The notes under the pieces: model-generated
Told to the model about the DNA's origin: nothing
Database searches by the model: none
Seen by the model: only the letters and a program-made list of their open reading frames with translations
Shown: piece after piece, positions 7,586 through 16,943 of the stretch
How the letters are laid out: the number at the start of each line of letters is the position of its first letter
How positions within the stretch are numbered: the first letter of the stretch is position 1
Made by a program: the position numbers and the translations under genes
Assembly (NCBI RefSeq): GCF_014779795.1
Contig: NZ_JACXZS010000003.1
Span: 1 to 64,000, forward strand
From: Microbacterium helvum
GTDB taxonomy: Bacteria > Actinomycetota > Actinomycetes > Actinomycetales > Microbacteriaceae
Direction of reading: 5' to 3'
DNA length: 64,000 bases

Positions 7586-9664
7586 TCACTCCCCGCGCTC
7601 GCCGCGCACGAGATCGAGGCCGGCGCCGGCGAACTGACGCAGCGTCGCGTCGGGCAGGAACGCGCGGGTGAGCGCGCCGCCGATGCGGGTGAGGTCGGTC
7701 TCGTCGCGGTACAGCAGGTACATGGTCTCGTAGCGCGGGTGGAACTTCTCTTTGAACCGGTGCAGCGACCGGAACCCGTAGACGGGCTCCAGCGCGTCGG
7801 CTAGGCGTTCGCTCAGCGCCGCGATCACTCCGGCGTCCGGCGGGTAGTCGTGCGCGAGCGGTGCGCCCGACAGCGACATGATCTCGGCGCCCTCCTCGGA
7901 GAAGAGCTTCGCCGACGAGCCGATCAGGTACTCCATCACCGGCGCGAACCCGCCGTCGCGACGCCGCATCAGGTCGAGGGTCCAGCCGCGCACCCTGCCG
8001 GCCTCGCCGTACACCGGCAGCCACGACAGGAAGCCGTCCACGTCGCCGTTCGGCGCGATCGCGAGCGCCAGGCGCACCTCGGGATCCTCCGCCTCCACGA
8101 GAGTGCCGAGAGTGAAGCCCATCTCGGGCAGGTCCTTGTCGCCGACCCACAGCTCCGAGATCGCGCGGAGCTGCTGCTGCACGCCCCACGGCTCGTCCTT
8201 CAGCCGCGTCATGCGGAAGGTCATGTCCTCGCGGCCCGCGCGATTGAGCGAGGTGCGCACCGAATTCCACCGCTTGCCGGTGAACTCCAGGCCTGCGAGG
8301 TCGACGATCGTGTCGTCGGCGACGACGAGGCTGTGCCACGACGACGGCAGGGCCGCCCGCGTCTCCTCGCTCGCGCTGAAGAAGCACGGGATGAGCCCGG
8401 CACGCTCGGCATCGCGGATGAACTCGTCGACGGATGCCGCACGCGAGCTCGCCGGGCCGAGAGGGTCGGCCAGAGCGAGGGCCACGCCGGCGCGACGCTG
8501 AAAGGCGACGATGCCGTCCGCGGTGCGCGCGTAGGTGTTCCCCTCCCAGGTGGTCATCCACGACAGCGTGCCGCCGCCGTGCGCACGGAGCATCTGCGTG
8601 ACGTCGGCCACGGTGGGCGCCGGCTGGCGGCCGATGCGCGAGAGTCGGCGGGCGCGGAACGCGCGCCGCACCCAGATCAGGTAGACGAGCATCAGCAGCC
8701 ACATCACGCCGCTGGCCAGCGACAGCTCGGTCTCGCCGTCGATCGACGCCTCGAGCCGGCGCTCGCTGGTGAGGACGATGAGCACGACGACCAGAGCGGC
8801 CGTCAGGATGTTCAGGGCGGCCAGGACGATGGCGACGACCCATGACCACCGGCGTCCGCGGCGCAGGCCGTTGGCCACCACGAGGATGACCACCGCGTCG
8901 ATCGCGACATCGACGAACCCGCCCGAGGCGGGTTCGGTCGGGCCGAAGGGGCCGTCGGTCGGCACGATGAGCGTGATGATCTCGACCGCACCGAGCACCA
9001 GCACCGCGATGAACGCGATCAGGCGCTGCTCGCGGATCGTGGTGCGGCGGATGCGCAGCGAACGGTCGACGAAGAGGATGAGCAGCACGGCCATCAGGTG
9101 CTCGAGGTCGGCCAGCGCGCCCCAGAAGAGCATCGCGACGAAGACGGTGCCCAGCAGCACCAGCCAGGCGCGCACGCGCCACGGCGCCCGGAACAGTCCG
9201 ATGGCCGCCGCGATGCACGCCATCGTGCCGCCCGAGGCGCCGACGTCGAGGGCTGCCGCCTCGGTGTTCGCCCACGCCCATGGCAGCATCGCGAGCAGCC
9301 ACAGCAGCAGTGCCGTCGCGCAGACGGCGAACAGCTGACCTACCCAGTAGTAGGCGAGCGCCACGCGCGAGCCGCGCCGGAACTCCAGGTAGGCCATGCC
9401 GATGAAGCCGGTGACCGTGAAGGCGTACACCCACGGCTGGTTCACGAAGAAGGTGCCGGTGATCGGCGTCCACCAGCGGCCCGCCTCGAACGCCGGCAGC
9501 CCGTACGCGACCACCGGGAACGCCGGCGAGTTCTCGAACGGGCGCCACAGCCCCTGCCAGATGACGCCGATGACGAGGATCACCCCGATCATGACCATGG
9601 TCGCGGGGATCCTCGCCACGACCGCGATGACCCGGTTCGGCGCATGCGGCGCGGCGTCGCTCAT
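7586..9664 (-). CDS. Rhomboid-like membrane domain fused to DUF2156 (lysyl-PG synthase-like)
   Basis: A protein of 692 residues. Residues 20-205 form about six membrane helices with the rhomboid-like landmarks RWWTPITGTFF, DVGASGGTMA (Ser144) and ADLEHLMAV (His189). Residues 205-345 add four or more helices. Residues about 350-690 are a soluble DUF2156 domain, the GNAT-like transferase fold of MprF and LysX, with TLSWMTTWEGNTYA, SSARAASVDEFIRDA and RFKEKFHPRYETMYLLY. The C-terminal half suggests transfer of an aminoacyl group from tRNA to a lipid such as phosphatidylglycerol. The rhomboid-like half may be a flippase-like scaffold or a real protease. No lysyl-tRNA synthetase domain is attached, so the exact reaction is unknown. 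Confidence 0.8.
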   Translation of the reverse strand: MSDAAPHAPNRVIAVVARIPATMVMIGVILVIGVIWQGLWRPFENSPAFPVVAYGLPAFEAGRWWTPITGTFFVNQPWVYAFTVTGFIGMAYLEFRRGSRVALAYYWVGQLFAVCATALLLWLLAMLPWAWANTEAAALDVGASGGTMACIAAAIGLFRAPWRVRAWLVLLGTVFVAMLFWGALADLEHLMAVLLILFVDRSLRIRRTTIREQRLIAFIAVLVLGAVEIITLIVPTDGPFGPTEPASGGFVDVAIDAVVILVVANGLRRGRRWSWVVAIVLAALNILTAALVVVLIVLTSERRLEASIDGETELSLASGVMWLLMLVYLIWVRRAFRARRLSRIGRQPAPTVADVTQMLRAHGGGTLSWMTTWEGNTYARTADGIVAFQRRAGVALALADPLGPASSRAASVDEFIRDAERAGLIPCFFSASEETRAALPSSWHSLVVADDTIVDLAGLEFTGKRWNSVRTSLNRAGREDMTFRMTRLKDEPWGVQQQLRAISELWVGDKDLPEMGFTLGTLVEAEDPEVRLALAIAPNGDVDGFLSWLPVYGEAGRVRGWTLDLMRRRDGGFAPVMEYLIGSSAKLFSEEGAEIMSLSGAPLAHDYPPDAGVIAALSERLADALEPVYGFRSLHRFKEKFHPRYETMYLLYRDETDLTRIGGALTRAFLPDATLRQFAGAGLDLVRGERGE

Positions 9665-9758
9665 GCGTTCAGGGTAGCGAGCGGGTCCTTACCGCTCCCG
9701 CTCATCTCGGTAAGGTGCAGGTGATCCGCGTCCTGGCGAACGAGGGGTGACTGGCGAG

Positions 9759-11570
9759 ATGTCGATGGACCTCGTGATCGTGATCGTGCTGCTGGTGGCA
9801 GCGGTGGCGATGTTCGCGATCGGCCGGCCGCGCATGGACGTGGTCGCGGTGCTGATGATCGTCGCGCTGCCGCTTACCGGCATCCTCACCGTTCCCGAGA
9901 CCCTGGCGGGGTTCGCCGATCCGAACGTGGTGCTCATCGCGGCGCTGTTCGTCGTCGGCGAGGGGCTCGCCCGCACCGGGGTCACGTACCGGCTGGGGGA
10001 CTGGCTCGCCCGCACGGCGGGCGCGAGCCTGACGCGCCTGATCGTGATGCTCATGCTGTCGGTCGCGCTGCTCGGCGCGGTGATGAGCTCCACGGGCGTC
10101 GTGGCGATCTTCATCCCGGTGGCGGTGAGCATCGCGGCCCGCACCGGCGTATCGACGCGCATGCTCATGATGCCGCTCAGCTTCGCCGGCCTGATCAGCG
10201 GCATGCTGACCCTCATCGCGACCACCCCGAACCTGGTGATCGATGCCGAGCTGCAGCGCGCCGGCCTCGAGGGCTTCGGCTTCTTCTCGATCACCCCGTT
10301 CGGTCTGGTGATCCTCGCACTGGGCATCGGCTACATGCTCCTCGCGCGCAGGTTCCTGGGCGGTGAGGCCGCAGGTCCGGACGCCGCGCGGCGGACGTTC
10401 GGCAGCCTGATGGCCGACTATCACGTCGATGCGCGTACGCATCGCTACCGGGTGGCGGCCGGATCGCCCCTGATCGGGATGCCGCTGGCCGACGTCGAGC
10501 TGGGCGACGGGCTGCGCGCCACGGTGCTGATGATCGAGCGGTCGCGGCTGTTCCGGCGCACCGTGCATCTGACGGCCGACGACGTCGTGGTCGCCAAGGG
10601 GGACGTCCTGTTCGTGGACGTGGGGGTGTCGTCCGACGCCGCCCGGCGACTGCGGCTGGAGCGCCTCAAGATGACCGAGGGGTTCTTCGACGAGTACTCG
10701 CGCCAGGTCGGGCTCGCTGAGGTGCTGATCGCCCCGGACTCGGCGGCCATCGGCCGCAGCGTGCGCACGCTGCGGCTCGCGAGCGACCACGGCGTCGAGG
10801 CTGTCGGCGTCCGCCATCGCGGACGCACCGTCGAGGGCGACTACGCCGACGTGCGCCTCGCGGCCGGAGACACCGTGCTGGTCACGGGCTCGTGGCCGGC
10901 GATCCAGCGGCTGGGCGGCACGGCGCGCGACTACATCCTGCTCGATCTGCCGGCGGAGTCGGCCGAGGTCGCGCCGGCCGCCAACCAGGCCGTGTTCGCG
11001 ATCGGCAGCGTGCTGGTCATGGTCGTGCTGATGGTGACCGGCATCGTGCCGAACGTGATCGCCGCCCTGATCGCCTGTCTGCTGATGGGCGTCTTCCGCT
11101 GCGTCGACATGGGCAGCGCGTACCGTGCGATCCACTGGCCGACGCTGCTGCTGATCGTGGGCATGCTGCCGTTCGCGCTCGCACTCGAGCGCACCGGCGG
11201 CGTCGACCTGGTCGTGGACGGGCTGCTGGCATTGCTGGGCGGCGCCGGTCCGACCGTGCTGCTGGGCGGGATCTTCGTGCTGACCGCCGTCATCGGGCTC
11301 TTCGTCTCGAACACGGCGACCGCGGTGCTGATGGCGCCGATCGCGATCTCGACCGCCGCCCACCTCGGCGTCTCGCCGCTGCCGTTCGCGATGATGGTGG
11401 CGCTCGCCGCCTCGTCGGCGTTCATGACGCCGGTCTCGTCGCCGGTGAACACGCTCGTCGTCGAGCCCGGGCGCTACCGGTTCGCGGACTTCGTCAGGAT
11501 CGGAACGCCGTTCACCCTCCTCACGCTCGTCGTCAGCGTGCTGCTGGTCCCGCTGCTGCTTCCGCTCTGA
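9759..11570 (+). CDS. SLC13/DASS-type permease with RCK_C domains
   Basis: A protein of 603 residues from the ATG at 9759; a purine run GAGGGG lies about 11 bases upstream, whereas the in-frame GTG at 9747 overlaps that run. The fold is helices 1-6 (residues about 3-205), then two RCK_C (TrkA-C) domains around residues 225-300 and 315-395 (RTVHLTADDVVVAKGDVLFVDV; RTVEGDYADVRLAAGDTVLV), then helices 7-12. Repeated motifs SSTGVVAIFIPVAV and SNTATAVLMAPIAI are the paired hairpin regions of this anion transporter family. Members carry sulfate, dicarboxylates or related anions with Na+; the substrate is unassigned. It is divergent from the DUF2156 gene. Confidence 0.87.
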   Translation: MSMDLVIVIVLLVAAVAMFAIGRPRMDVVAVLMIVALPLTGILTVPETLAGFADPNVVLIAALFVVGEGLARTGVTYRLGDWLARTAGASLTRLIVMLMLSVALLGAVMSSTGVVAIFIPVAVSIAARTGVSTRMLMMPLSFAGLISGMLTLIATTPNLVIDAELQRAGLEGFGFFSITPFGLVILALGIGYMLLARRFLGGEAAGPDAARRTFGSLMADYHVDARTHRYRVAAGSPLIGMPLADVELGDGLRATVLMIERSRLFRRTVHLTADDVVVAKGDVLFVDVGVSSDAARRLRLERLKMTEGFFDEYSRQVGLAEVLIAPDSAAIGRSVRTLRLASDHGVEAVGVRHRGRTVEGDYADVRLAAGDTVLVTGSWPAIQRLGGTARDYILLDLPAESAEVAPAANQAVFAIGSVLVMVVLMVTGIVPNVIAALIACLLMGVFRCVDMGSAYRAIHWPTLLLIVGMLPFALALERTGGVDLVVDGLLALLGGAGPTVLLGGIFVLTAVIGLFVSNTATAVLMAPIAISTAAHLGVSPLPFAMMVALAASSAFMTPVSSPVNTLVVEPGRYRFADFVRIGTPFTLLTLVVSVLLVPLLLPL

Positions 11571-11662
11571 CGGCGGACGGCGCGGGATCCCCGCGCGACG
11601 GGGTGCACGGGTCCCTACGCTGAGGTGGGCATCGAGCCCGGCTCATGAAGGAGCGTGGACGC

Positions 11663-12811
11663 ATGGCCGATCCGGGAACACCCACCGTGTCGGACGACGA
11701 GGCGGACGACGGCGAGCCGGCCGCTGAGGATCGGAGTGTCGCGCCGACGGCATCCACTTCGTGGTGGCGGCGTCCGGCCGTCGTGATCGCGGGCGTCGCC
11801 GTCGGCGCGGCGATCATCGGAGGACTCGCCGGCTTCGGGGTCTCGTCGGTGGTCGCGGCCCCCGGCGGATCCTGCGATGCCGTACGGGTCGCGTCCGCGG
11901 GCCTCCCGTCGATCGTGACCATCCACGCGTCCAGTGCGCGAGGCAGCGGCAGCGGCAGCGGCGCCGTGCTCACCGCGGACGGCCTCATCGTCACCAACGA
12001 CCACGTGCTGACGCCGGCGCTGCCCAGCGGAGCGGTCCGGGTGACGCTGATGGACGGCGAGATTCTTCGCGCAGAGATCGTCGGGCGCGACCCGCAGACC
12101 GACCTCGCCGTCCTGCGCGTCGAGCGGGACGGCGCCCTTCAGCCGCTCGCGTTCGCACCGTCCGACGAGCTCGACATCGGCCAGCCGGTCGTCGCCCTCG
12201 GCGCTCCGCTGGGCCTCAGCAACACCGTCACCGCGGGGATCGTCAGCGCTCTCGGCCGATCGGTCACCCTTCCGACCAGCGAGGGGACGACGGTGATCAC
12301 GGGGATGGTGCAGACGGACGCGGCCATCAACCCGGGCAACTCCGGCGGAGCGCTCGTGGACTGCGACGGCCGCCTCGTCGGCATCAACACCGCGATCTCG
12401 ACCGTCCCGAACTCCGAGGGCGTCGGCGGCGTCGGAAGCGTGGGCATCGGGTTCGCCGTGCCCGCCGACACCGTGCGCGCCATCACGGACGAGCTCATCG
12501 ACAACGGGCGCGTCGACCATCCCTCGTTCGGCATGACGACCGCGACGCTGTCTGCGGCCGCCGCGGCGCAGTTCGGTGTCCCACCCGGCGTGGTGGTCAC
12601 AGGCACCGTTCCCGGCGGCTCCGCCGACGTCGCGGGGCTGCAGGCCGGCGATCTCATCACCCGACTCGACGGCCACGCGTCGCCGACCGAGGTGACCGTC
12701 GCGAGGGTGGCGGTCACCGCCGCTGCCGGCGACGAGGTGGAGGTCGAGTTCGTCCGCGACGGGCGGCAGCAGCGGACGACCGTGACCCTGCAGCCCAACC
12801 CGGCGCCCTGA
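11663..12811 (+). CDS. HtrA/DegP-like S1C serine protease with PDZ domain
   Basis: A protein of 382 residues from the ATG at 11663, which has AAGGAG nine bases upstream. An acidic cytoplasmic N-terminus is followed by one membrane helix (residues 39-66), then a trypsin-like domain with catalytic His114 (TNDHVL), Asp147 (QTDLAVL) and Ser227 (GNSGGA). Residues about 290-380 are one PDZ domain (GSADVAGLQAGDLITRLDG). This is the membrane-anchored envelope quality-control protease layout found widely in Actinobacteria. It stands alone between the permease gene and a convergent gene. Confidence 0.92.
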   Translation: MADPGTPTVSDDEADDGEPAAEDRSVAPTASTSWWRRPAVVIAGVAVGAAIIGGLAGFGVSSVVAAPGGSCDAVRVASAGLPSIVTIHASSARGSGSGSGAVLTADGLIVTNDHVLTPALPSGAVRVTLMDGEILRAEIVGRDPQTDLAVLRVERDGALQPLAFAPSDELDIGQPVVALGAPLGLSNTVTAGIVSALGRSVTLPTSEGTTVITGMVQTDAAINPGNSGGALVDCDGRLVGINTAISTVPNSEGVGGVGSVGIGFAVPADTVRAITDELIDNGRVDHPSFGMTTATLSAAAAAQFGVPPGVVVTGTVPGGSADVAGLQAGDLITRLDGHASPTEVTVARVAVTAAAGDEVEVEFVRDGRQQRTTVTLQPNPAP

Positions 12812-12827
12812 TCCGCGCCCTGACCCC

Positions 12828-14099
12828 TCAGCTGCCGGAGCCCGCGAGCCGCGCGTAGTCGGACAGCGCCTTGGCGTCCTCGGCGTCGCGCAGGGCGCGG
12901 CGCGCGGCATCGATCGCGGCCACCGGGTCGGTCGTCTGGCGGGCCTGGGCGAGCTCGTGCTGCGCCGACTGCAGCCTCGACCGAGCGTCGGCGCCGGCCC
13001 GCGAATGGGTGAGGGATGCCTCGGCCTGCGCGATCGCGCCGCGTGCGGCCGCGATGGTGCCCGGCAGCGCGGTCCGGGCTCCGCGCAGGCGCTGCTGCGC
13101 CGTCCGGGCGTCGCCGAGCGCGAGATCCAGCCGGCCGCGCAGGCGTGCGATGGCGTCGACGGTCCGCGTGGGCCGGCGTGCGGCATCCCCTTCGATCCGG
13201 TTCAGCTCCGCATCCACGGCGCGCAGCTCGGCACCGAGCCGCTCCGCATCGGCGGGGTCGAGGTGGTCGCGCGTGTGCGAGGCCGAGGCGAGCGCCGCAC
13301 GCGCCGCCGCGATCTCGGCAGGCACTGCCTGCGCGGCCTGCAGCACGAGCCGGTGGGTCTCTTCGAGGTGACGGGCGTCGGCCTCGGCCTTGCGCAGCGA
13401 CCGCTCGGCGGCGGCGAGATCGGGCAGCGCGCTCAGCGACGGGTCGCCGGCGCGCGCGGCAGCCTCGTCGAGCAGCCGGGTCGCCTCGGCCACCTCGGCG
13501 AGGGCGGCGCGTGCGGACTGAGAGGCATCGCGCCACTCGTCCTCCGCGAACCGCGACGACAGCTCGGCGACGAGCGCGGCCGGGTCTCCCATGGACGCCC
13601 GCAGATCGCTGAGGCGTCGGCGGGCAGCCTCGATCTGGCCGGCCGCCGACACATTGGCGCGCACCCACGCGCCGTGCTCGGCGCGTGCGGCCGCGACGAC
13701 GCCGAGCGCCTCGCCGGTGCGGCGCTCGATGCGGGCGGCGACGTGCCGGATCTCGGCGGGCGCGACACCGGGCGCGCTGATCGCGCGGTACTCGTCGAAG
13801 GCGTCGTCGCGCACGTGCTGCGCGGTCATCCGCGCCCTCCGCAGCGACGCCGGGGCGTCGCCGCCGTACAGCGCCCCCGACAGACCGACCTCGAGTTCGA
13901 GCTCGCCGACCTCGTCGTCGAGCCTCACGAGAGCACTGCCTGCGCGGGTGCGCGCCCGCTCGGCCGCCGCCCGGGCCCGGGGCGACCGTCGTGCGCGGCG
14001 CACCGCCCACACGAGCACGGCGATCGCGATCGCCGTGACGCCGAACACGACCCCGGCCGGCGCCAGCCAGCCGAAGAGCGTGGCGGCGGGATCAGTCAT
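12828..14099 (-). CDS. Membrane-anchored coiled-coil protein of unknown function
   Basis: A protein of 423 residues from the ATG at 14099. After MTDPAATLFGWLAP there is one membrane helix (residues about 13-34), then a basic stretch and a long Ala/Arg/Glu/Asp-rich region predicted to be almost entirely helical coiled coil. Conserved-looking islands are DDEVGELELEVGLSGALYGG and ARMTAQHVRDDAFDEYRAI near the start. Similar helical tails occur in actinobacterial TPM-domain proteins, but no TPM domain is present. Its start overlaps the stop of the upstream HAD gene by 8 bases, so the two are coupled. Confidence 0.75.
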   Translation of the reverse strand: MTDPAATLFGWLAPAGVVFGVTAIAIAVLVWAVRRARRSPRARAAAERARTRAGSALVRLDDEVGELELEVGLSGALYGGDAPASLRRARMTAQHVRDDAFDEYRAISAPGVAPAEIRHVAARIERRTGEALGVVAAARAEHGAWVRANVSAAGQIEAARRRLSDLRASMGDPAALVAELSSRFAEDEWRDASQSARAALAEVAEATRLLDEAAARAGDPSLSALPDLAAAERSLRKAEADARHLEETHRLVLQAAQAVPAEIAAARAALASASHTRDHLDPADAERLGAELRAVDAELNRIEGDAARRPTRTVDAIARLRGRLDLALGDARTAQQRLRGARTALPGTIAAARGAIAQAEASLTHSRAGADARSRLQSAQHELAQARQTTDPVAAIDAARRALRDAEDAKALSDYARLAGSGS

Positions 14100-14796
14100 C
14101 GGCACCGTCGGGCGTCACCGCGGGTTCGCCGAACAGCAGCAGGGCGCGCAGCTGATCCACGTCGTCGACGACGGCCTGCGCGCCCTCGGCCTCATGCGGC
14201 CAGCTGAAGCCCCACCGTACGAAGATCACCGGCACGCCGTGCTCGACCGCGCCCTCGACATCGTGATGGCGGTCGCCGACGAGCACCGGGCGGCTCGTGT
14301 CGACGCCGGCGGCCTGCAGGCGGCGCAGCGCCTCGGCGATCACATCCGACTTGCTGCTCAGGGTCTTCTCGTCGGGCGAGGCGCCGACGATCGCGGTGAA
14401 CGAGGTCGTCAGGTCGAAGTGCTCCATGAGCGCGACCACCTGCACTTCGGGCTTGGAGCTGGCGGTCGCCTGCGGGATGCCGGCGGCCGCGGCATCCCGG
14501 ATCAGGTCCCCGACGCCGGGGAAGAGCTTCGCGCCGGTCGCGTAGCCGTCGATCTTGTTGAGCCCGCGGTAGAAGCGGACCGCCTCGGCGGCCTCTTCCG
14601 GGGTCATGCCGACGTTGACCTGGAACGACTCGAACATCGGCGGCCCGATCCAGTGCACGAGCTCGGCGCGCGTCGGAGGGCGCTTGCCGAAGTGATCCAG
14701 CGCGATGGTGAGGCGGCGCAGGATCCCGTCGGACGCGTCCACGATCGTCCCGTCGACGTCCCACAGGATGCATGTCCACGGAGATCGGCTCGGCAT
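14092..14796 (-). CDS. HAD-superfamily hydrolase, phosphoglycolate phosphatase-like
   Basis: A protein of 234 residues from the ATG at 14796, chosen because the HAD motif I follows at once (CILWDVDGTIVDASDG). Motif II is in ATASSKPEV, motif III is the Lys of SSKSDV, and motif IV is GDRHHDVEGA. The helical cap at residues 20-90 is of the Gph/beta-PGM type. It removes phosphate from a small phosphoester; phosphoglycolate is the commonest substrate for this subfamily but others are possible. It overlaps the coiled-coil gene by 8 bases. Confidence 0.85.
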   Translation of the reverse strand: MPSRSPWTCILWDVDGTIVDASDGILRRLTIALDHFGKRPPTRAELVHWIGPPMFESFQVNVGMTPEEAAEAVRFYRGLNKIDGYATGAKLFPGVGDLIRDAAAAGIPQATASSKPEVQVVALMEHFDLTTSFTAIVGASPDEKTLSSKSDVIAEALRRLQAAGVDTSRPVLVGDRHHDVEGAVEHGVPVIFVRWGFSWPHEAEGAQAVVDDVDQLRALLLFGEPAVTPDGADD

Positions 14797-14935
14797 GCCC
14801 TCCAGCCTAAGCCGAGCCCGACCGTCGCTCCGAGACGGACCGGTGCACCCGCGGCCCGAGGTCGTCTCGCGCCCGGCGCCTCGGGCGCACGCTCGCGCGA
14901 ACGGCTGCAGATTCCTGTTGAGGCGCACCAGATCG

Positions 14936-14981
14936 GTGGCGCCGCAACACGAAAGTGGCGCCGCAACACGAAAGTGGCGCC
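14936..14981. repeat. Tandem 19-bp repeat, two and a half copies
   Basis: GTGGCGCCGCAACACGAAA occurs at 14936-14954 and again at 14955-14973 without change, followed by GTGGCGCC at 14974-14981. It lies in the 192-base gap between the stop of nucS (14989) and the HAD start (14796), ending 8 bases from the nucS stop. Confidence 0.85.
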
Positions 14982-14988
14982 GGTCGTG

Positions 14989-15684
14989 TCAGAACAGGCG
15001 CGGAGCGCCGGACTCGATGCCCTTCATGCCCTCGTAGTCCAGCGTGACGCAGCGGATGCCGCGATCGGCGGCGAGCACCTTGGCCTGCGGCTTGATCTCC
15101 TGCGCGGCGAACACTCCCGTCACGGGTGCGAGGTGCGGATCGCGGCCGAGCAGCTCGAGGTAGCGGGTGAGCTGCTCGACGCCGTCGATGTCGCCGCGGC
15201 GCTTGACCTCGACGGCGATCGTGCCGCCGGCGGGATCGCGCAGCAGCAGATCGACCGGGCCGATCGCGGTCGGGAACTCACGCCGCACGAGCGTCAGATT
15301 CTCGCCGATCACATCGACCTGCTCGGCGAGCAGCCGCTGCAGGTCCGCCTCGACGCCGTCCTTCTGCAGGCCCGGGTCGATGCCGAGCTCGTGCGACGAG
15401 TCGTGCAGCACCTCGTAGATGCGCACCAGCAGGGCGTCGCCGGTCTTGGCGTGGGTGACGCGCCAGTGCTCGAGCACCCCGGCCGAGGCGGACTCCTCGT
15501 CGGGCACCTCGACATCCAGCCGGCAGGGCGGGCTCATCCAGTTGAGCGGCTTGTACGACCCGCCGTCGGAATGCACCAGCAGCGAGCCGTCGCCCTTGTG
15601 CACCAGCAGGCGTGTCGCCAGCGGCAGGTGGGCGTTGAGCCGCCCGGTGTAATCGACGGAGCAGCGGGCGATGACGAGACGCAC
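14989..15684 (-). CDS. nucS: Mismatch-specific endonuclease NucS
   Basis: A protein of 231 residues matching actinobacterial NucS from end to end. The N-terminal beta domain starts [20 protein letters not shown] and has [20 protein letters not shown]. The C-terminal RecB-like nuclease domain holds PVDLLLRD and [20 protein letters not shown], supplying the Asp and Glu-x-Lys metal site. NucS cuts both strands at mismatches and provides post-replicative repair in Actinobacteria that lack MutS/MutL. The C-terminus APRLF may be the clamp-contacting tail described for this family. Confidence 0.95.
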   Translation of the reverse strand: MRLVIARCSVDYTGRLNAHLPLATRLLVHKGDGSLLVHSDGGSYKPLNWMSPPCRLDVEVPDEESASAGVLEHWRVTHAKTGDALLVRIYEVLHDSSHELGIDPGLQKDGVEADLQRLLAEQVDVIGENLTLVRREFPTAIGPVDLLLRDPAGGTIAVEVKRRGDIDGVEQLTRYLELLGRDPHLAPVTGVFAAQEIKPQAKVLAADRGIRCVTLDYEGMKGIESGAPRLF

Positions 15685-15696
15685 CCGAAGAGCCTA

Positions 15697-15720
15697 GCCC
15701 GGGCCGTGGCCGGCCCGGGC
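15697..15720 (-). terminator. Hairpin terminator upstream of nucS
   Basis: GCCCGGGCC (15697-15705) and GGCCCGGGC (15712-15720) pair around a 6-base loop, 10 bases after the stop of the leftward membrane-protein gene and just before nucS. Confidence 0.6.
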
Positions 15721-15730
15721 GGGGCTCGTG

Positions 15731-16867
15731 TCACACCGCATCGGGGATCGTGGATGCCGCGGCTCGCGGCCGATCGTCGCCCAAGGTCGCGTCGCGCCGC
15801 GGTGCGGCGAACGGCGCCGCGCGATGCAGCGCGTATCCGCGGATCGCGGCGACCAGGAGCGGACCCCACAGCCAGAACGGGAAGATCAGCGCTGCTTCGA
15901 GGGCGCCGAACGCGCCCGCCATCGAGACGATGAGTTCGACGCCTCCGGCGGTGAACAGGACGGCGACGACGCTCGCGGGGATCACGGCGAGGGCGACGGG
16001 CACCGGGCGGCCGCCGATGAGGCCCAGCCACCTCGGGAAGCGGTCGGCCCAGGGAAGCACCAGGCTGAGCGTCAGGAATCCGCCCGTGAGCATCGCGCTG
16101 CCGAGCAGCAGCCCCGTCATGAGCATGTCGGGGTGATCGGCGATGTCGGCCGGGGCGAAGAGGGGCCACGGGGTCAGCCACGTCGCGCGCAGCGCCACAT
16201 AGGGGAGCGCGCACAGGGCGGCGAGCACCGTGATCAGCCGGCGCCGGCGCCGCAGCCACGCGTCGCACCGGCCACCGGCGGTCGGCGCGCCGACCGTCCA
16301 CGCGACGAGCGCCGCCGCGGTGACGAGGTGCGCGGCGGCGACGATCATGAAGGTCACGCTCGTCGCCAGCCGGCCGAGCACCATGGGCGCGAACGTGCCG
16401 AGCGGCAGGCGCAGCGAGACGAGCACGACGGCCGCGGCCACCACCACGATGACGACGAGCCCGATGACGGGCCGCCGGATCAGCAGCAGCACGAGCGAGG
16501 CGACGATCCCCGCAGCGACGACCAGCACGAACGTGTAGCCGGCGACCGGGATGGTGCCGCCGGGAGTGAGGGCGGCGACCGCGAGCGCGACGACGAGCGA
16601 GGCGACCGTCGACAGGGTGCGGGAACGCCGCGACGCCGCCCGGCTCCGCGATCGCAGCGCGGGCAAGGCGACGGTCAGAGCCGCGAGACCCGCGGCGATC
16701 GCGATCGCACCGGCCGCCGGCATCCCGAGCCAGACGGCGACGAGGCTGGGCGGCAGGCCGTCCGCGACGACCTCGGGTGCGAACAGCTGCAGCGCGCCGA
16801 GGAGTGCGACGAGCAGGCCGCCGATCGCGGCGAGCACCAACAAGACGGAGCGTGTTCGAGGGTTCAT
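15731..16867 (-). CDS. Polytopic membrane protein of unknown function
   Basis: A protein of 378 residues from the ATG at 16867, with roughly nine to ten hydrophobic helices. It begins MNPRTRSVLLVLAAIGGLLV. Cytoplasmic loops are short and Arg-rich. The C-terminal 30 residues are polar. I recognise no conserved catalytic or transport motif. A palindrome at 16927-16942 upstream matches one in front of the adjacent two-component system, so this gene may be a target of that system. Confidence 0.75.
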   Translation of the reverse strand: MNPRTRSVLLVLAAIGGLLVALLGALQLFAPEVVADGLPPSLVAVWLGMPAAGAIAIAAGLAALTVALPALRSRSRAASRRSRTLSTVASLVVALAVAALTPGGTIPVAGYTFVLVVAAGIVASLVLLLIRRPVIGLVVIVVVAAAVVLVSLRLPLGTFAPMVLGRLATSVTFMIVAAAHLVTAAALVAWTVGAPTAGGRCDAWLRRRRRLITVLAALCALPYVALRATWLTPWPLFAPADIADHPDMLMTGLLLGSAMLTGGFLTLSLVLPWADRFPRWLGLIGGRPVPVALAVIPASVVAVLFTAGGVELIVSMAGAFGALEAALIFPFWLWGPLLVAAIRGYALHRAAPFAAPRRDATLGDDRPRAAASTIPDAV

Positions 16868-16902
16868 GCCCGAAACGGTATGCGTCGCTGCGGCCCTTGC
16901 GC

Positions 16903-16920
16903 GCCCCTCGCGCGAGGGGC
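16903..16920 (-). terminator. Compact palindrome after the response-regulator gene
   Basis: GCCCCTCGCGCGAGGGGC is a perfect 18-base palindrome, 24 bases after the response-regulator stop, and could terminate the leftward kinase/regulator operon. Confidence 0.45.
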
Positions 16921-16926
16921 TGCGGG

Positions 16927-16942
16927 TCACCCGTGCGGGTGA
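16927..16942. promoter_or_regulatory. Candidate response-regulator box 1
   Basis: TCACCCGTGCGGGTGA is a perfect inverted repeat with a 2-base centre. It lies 60 bases upstream of the membrane-protein start at 16867 and ends 2 bases from the response-regulator stop. A near-identical 16-mer lies upstream of the sensor kinase at 18841-18856. Confidence 0.5.
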
Positions 16943-16943
16943 T

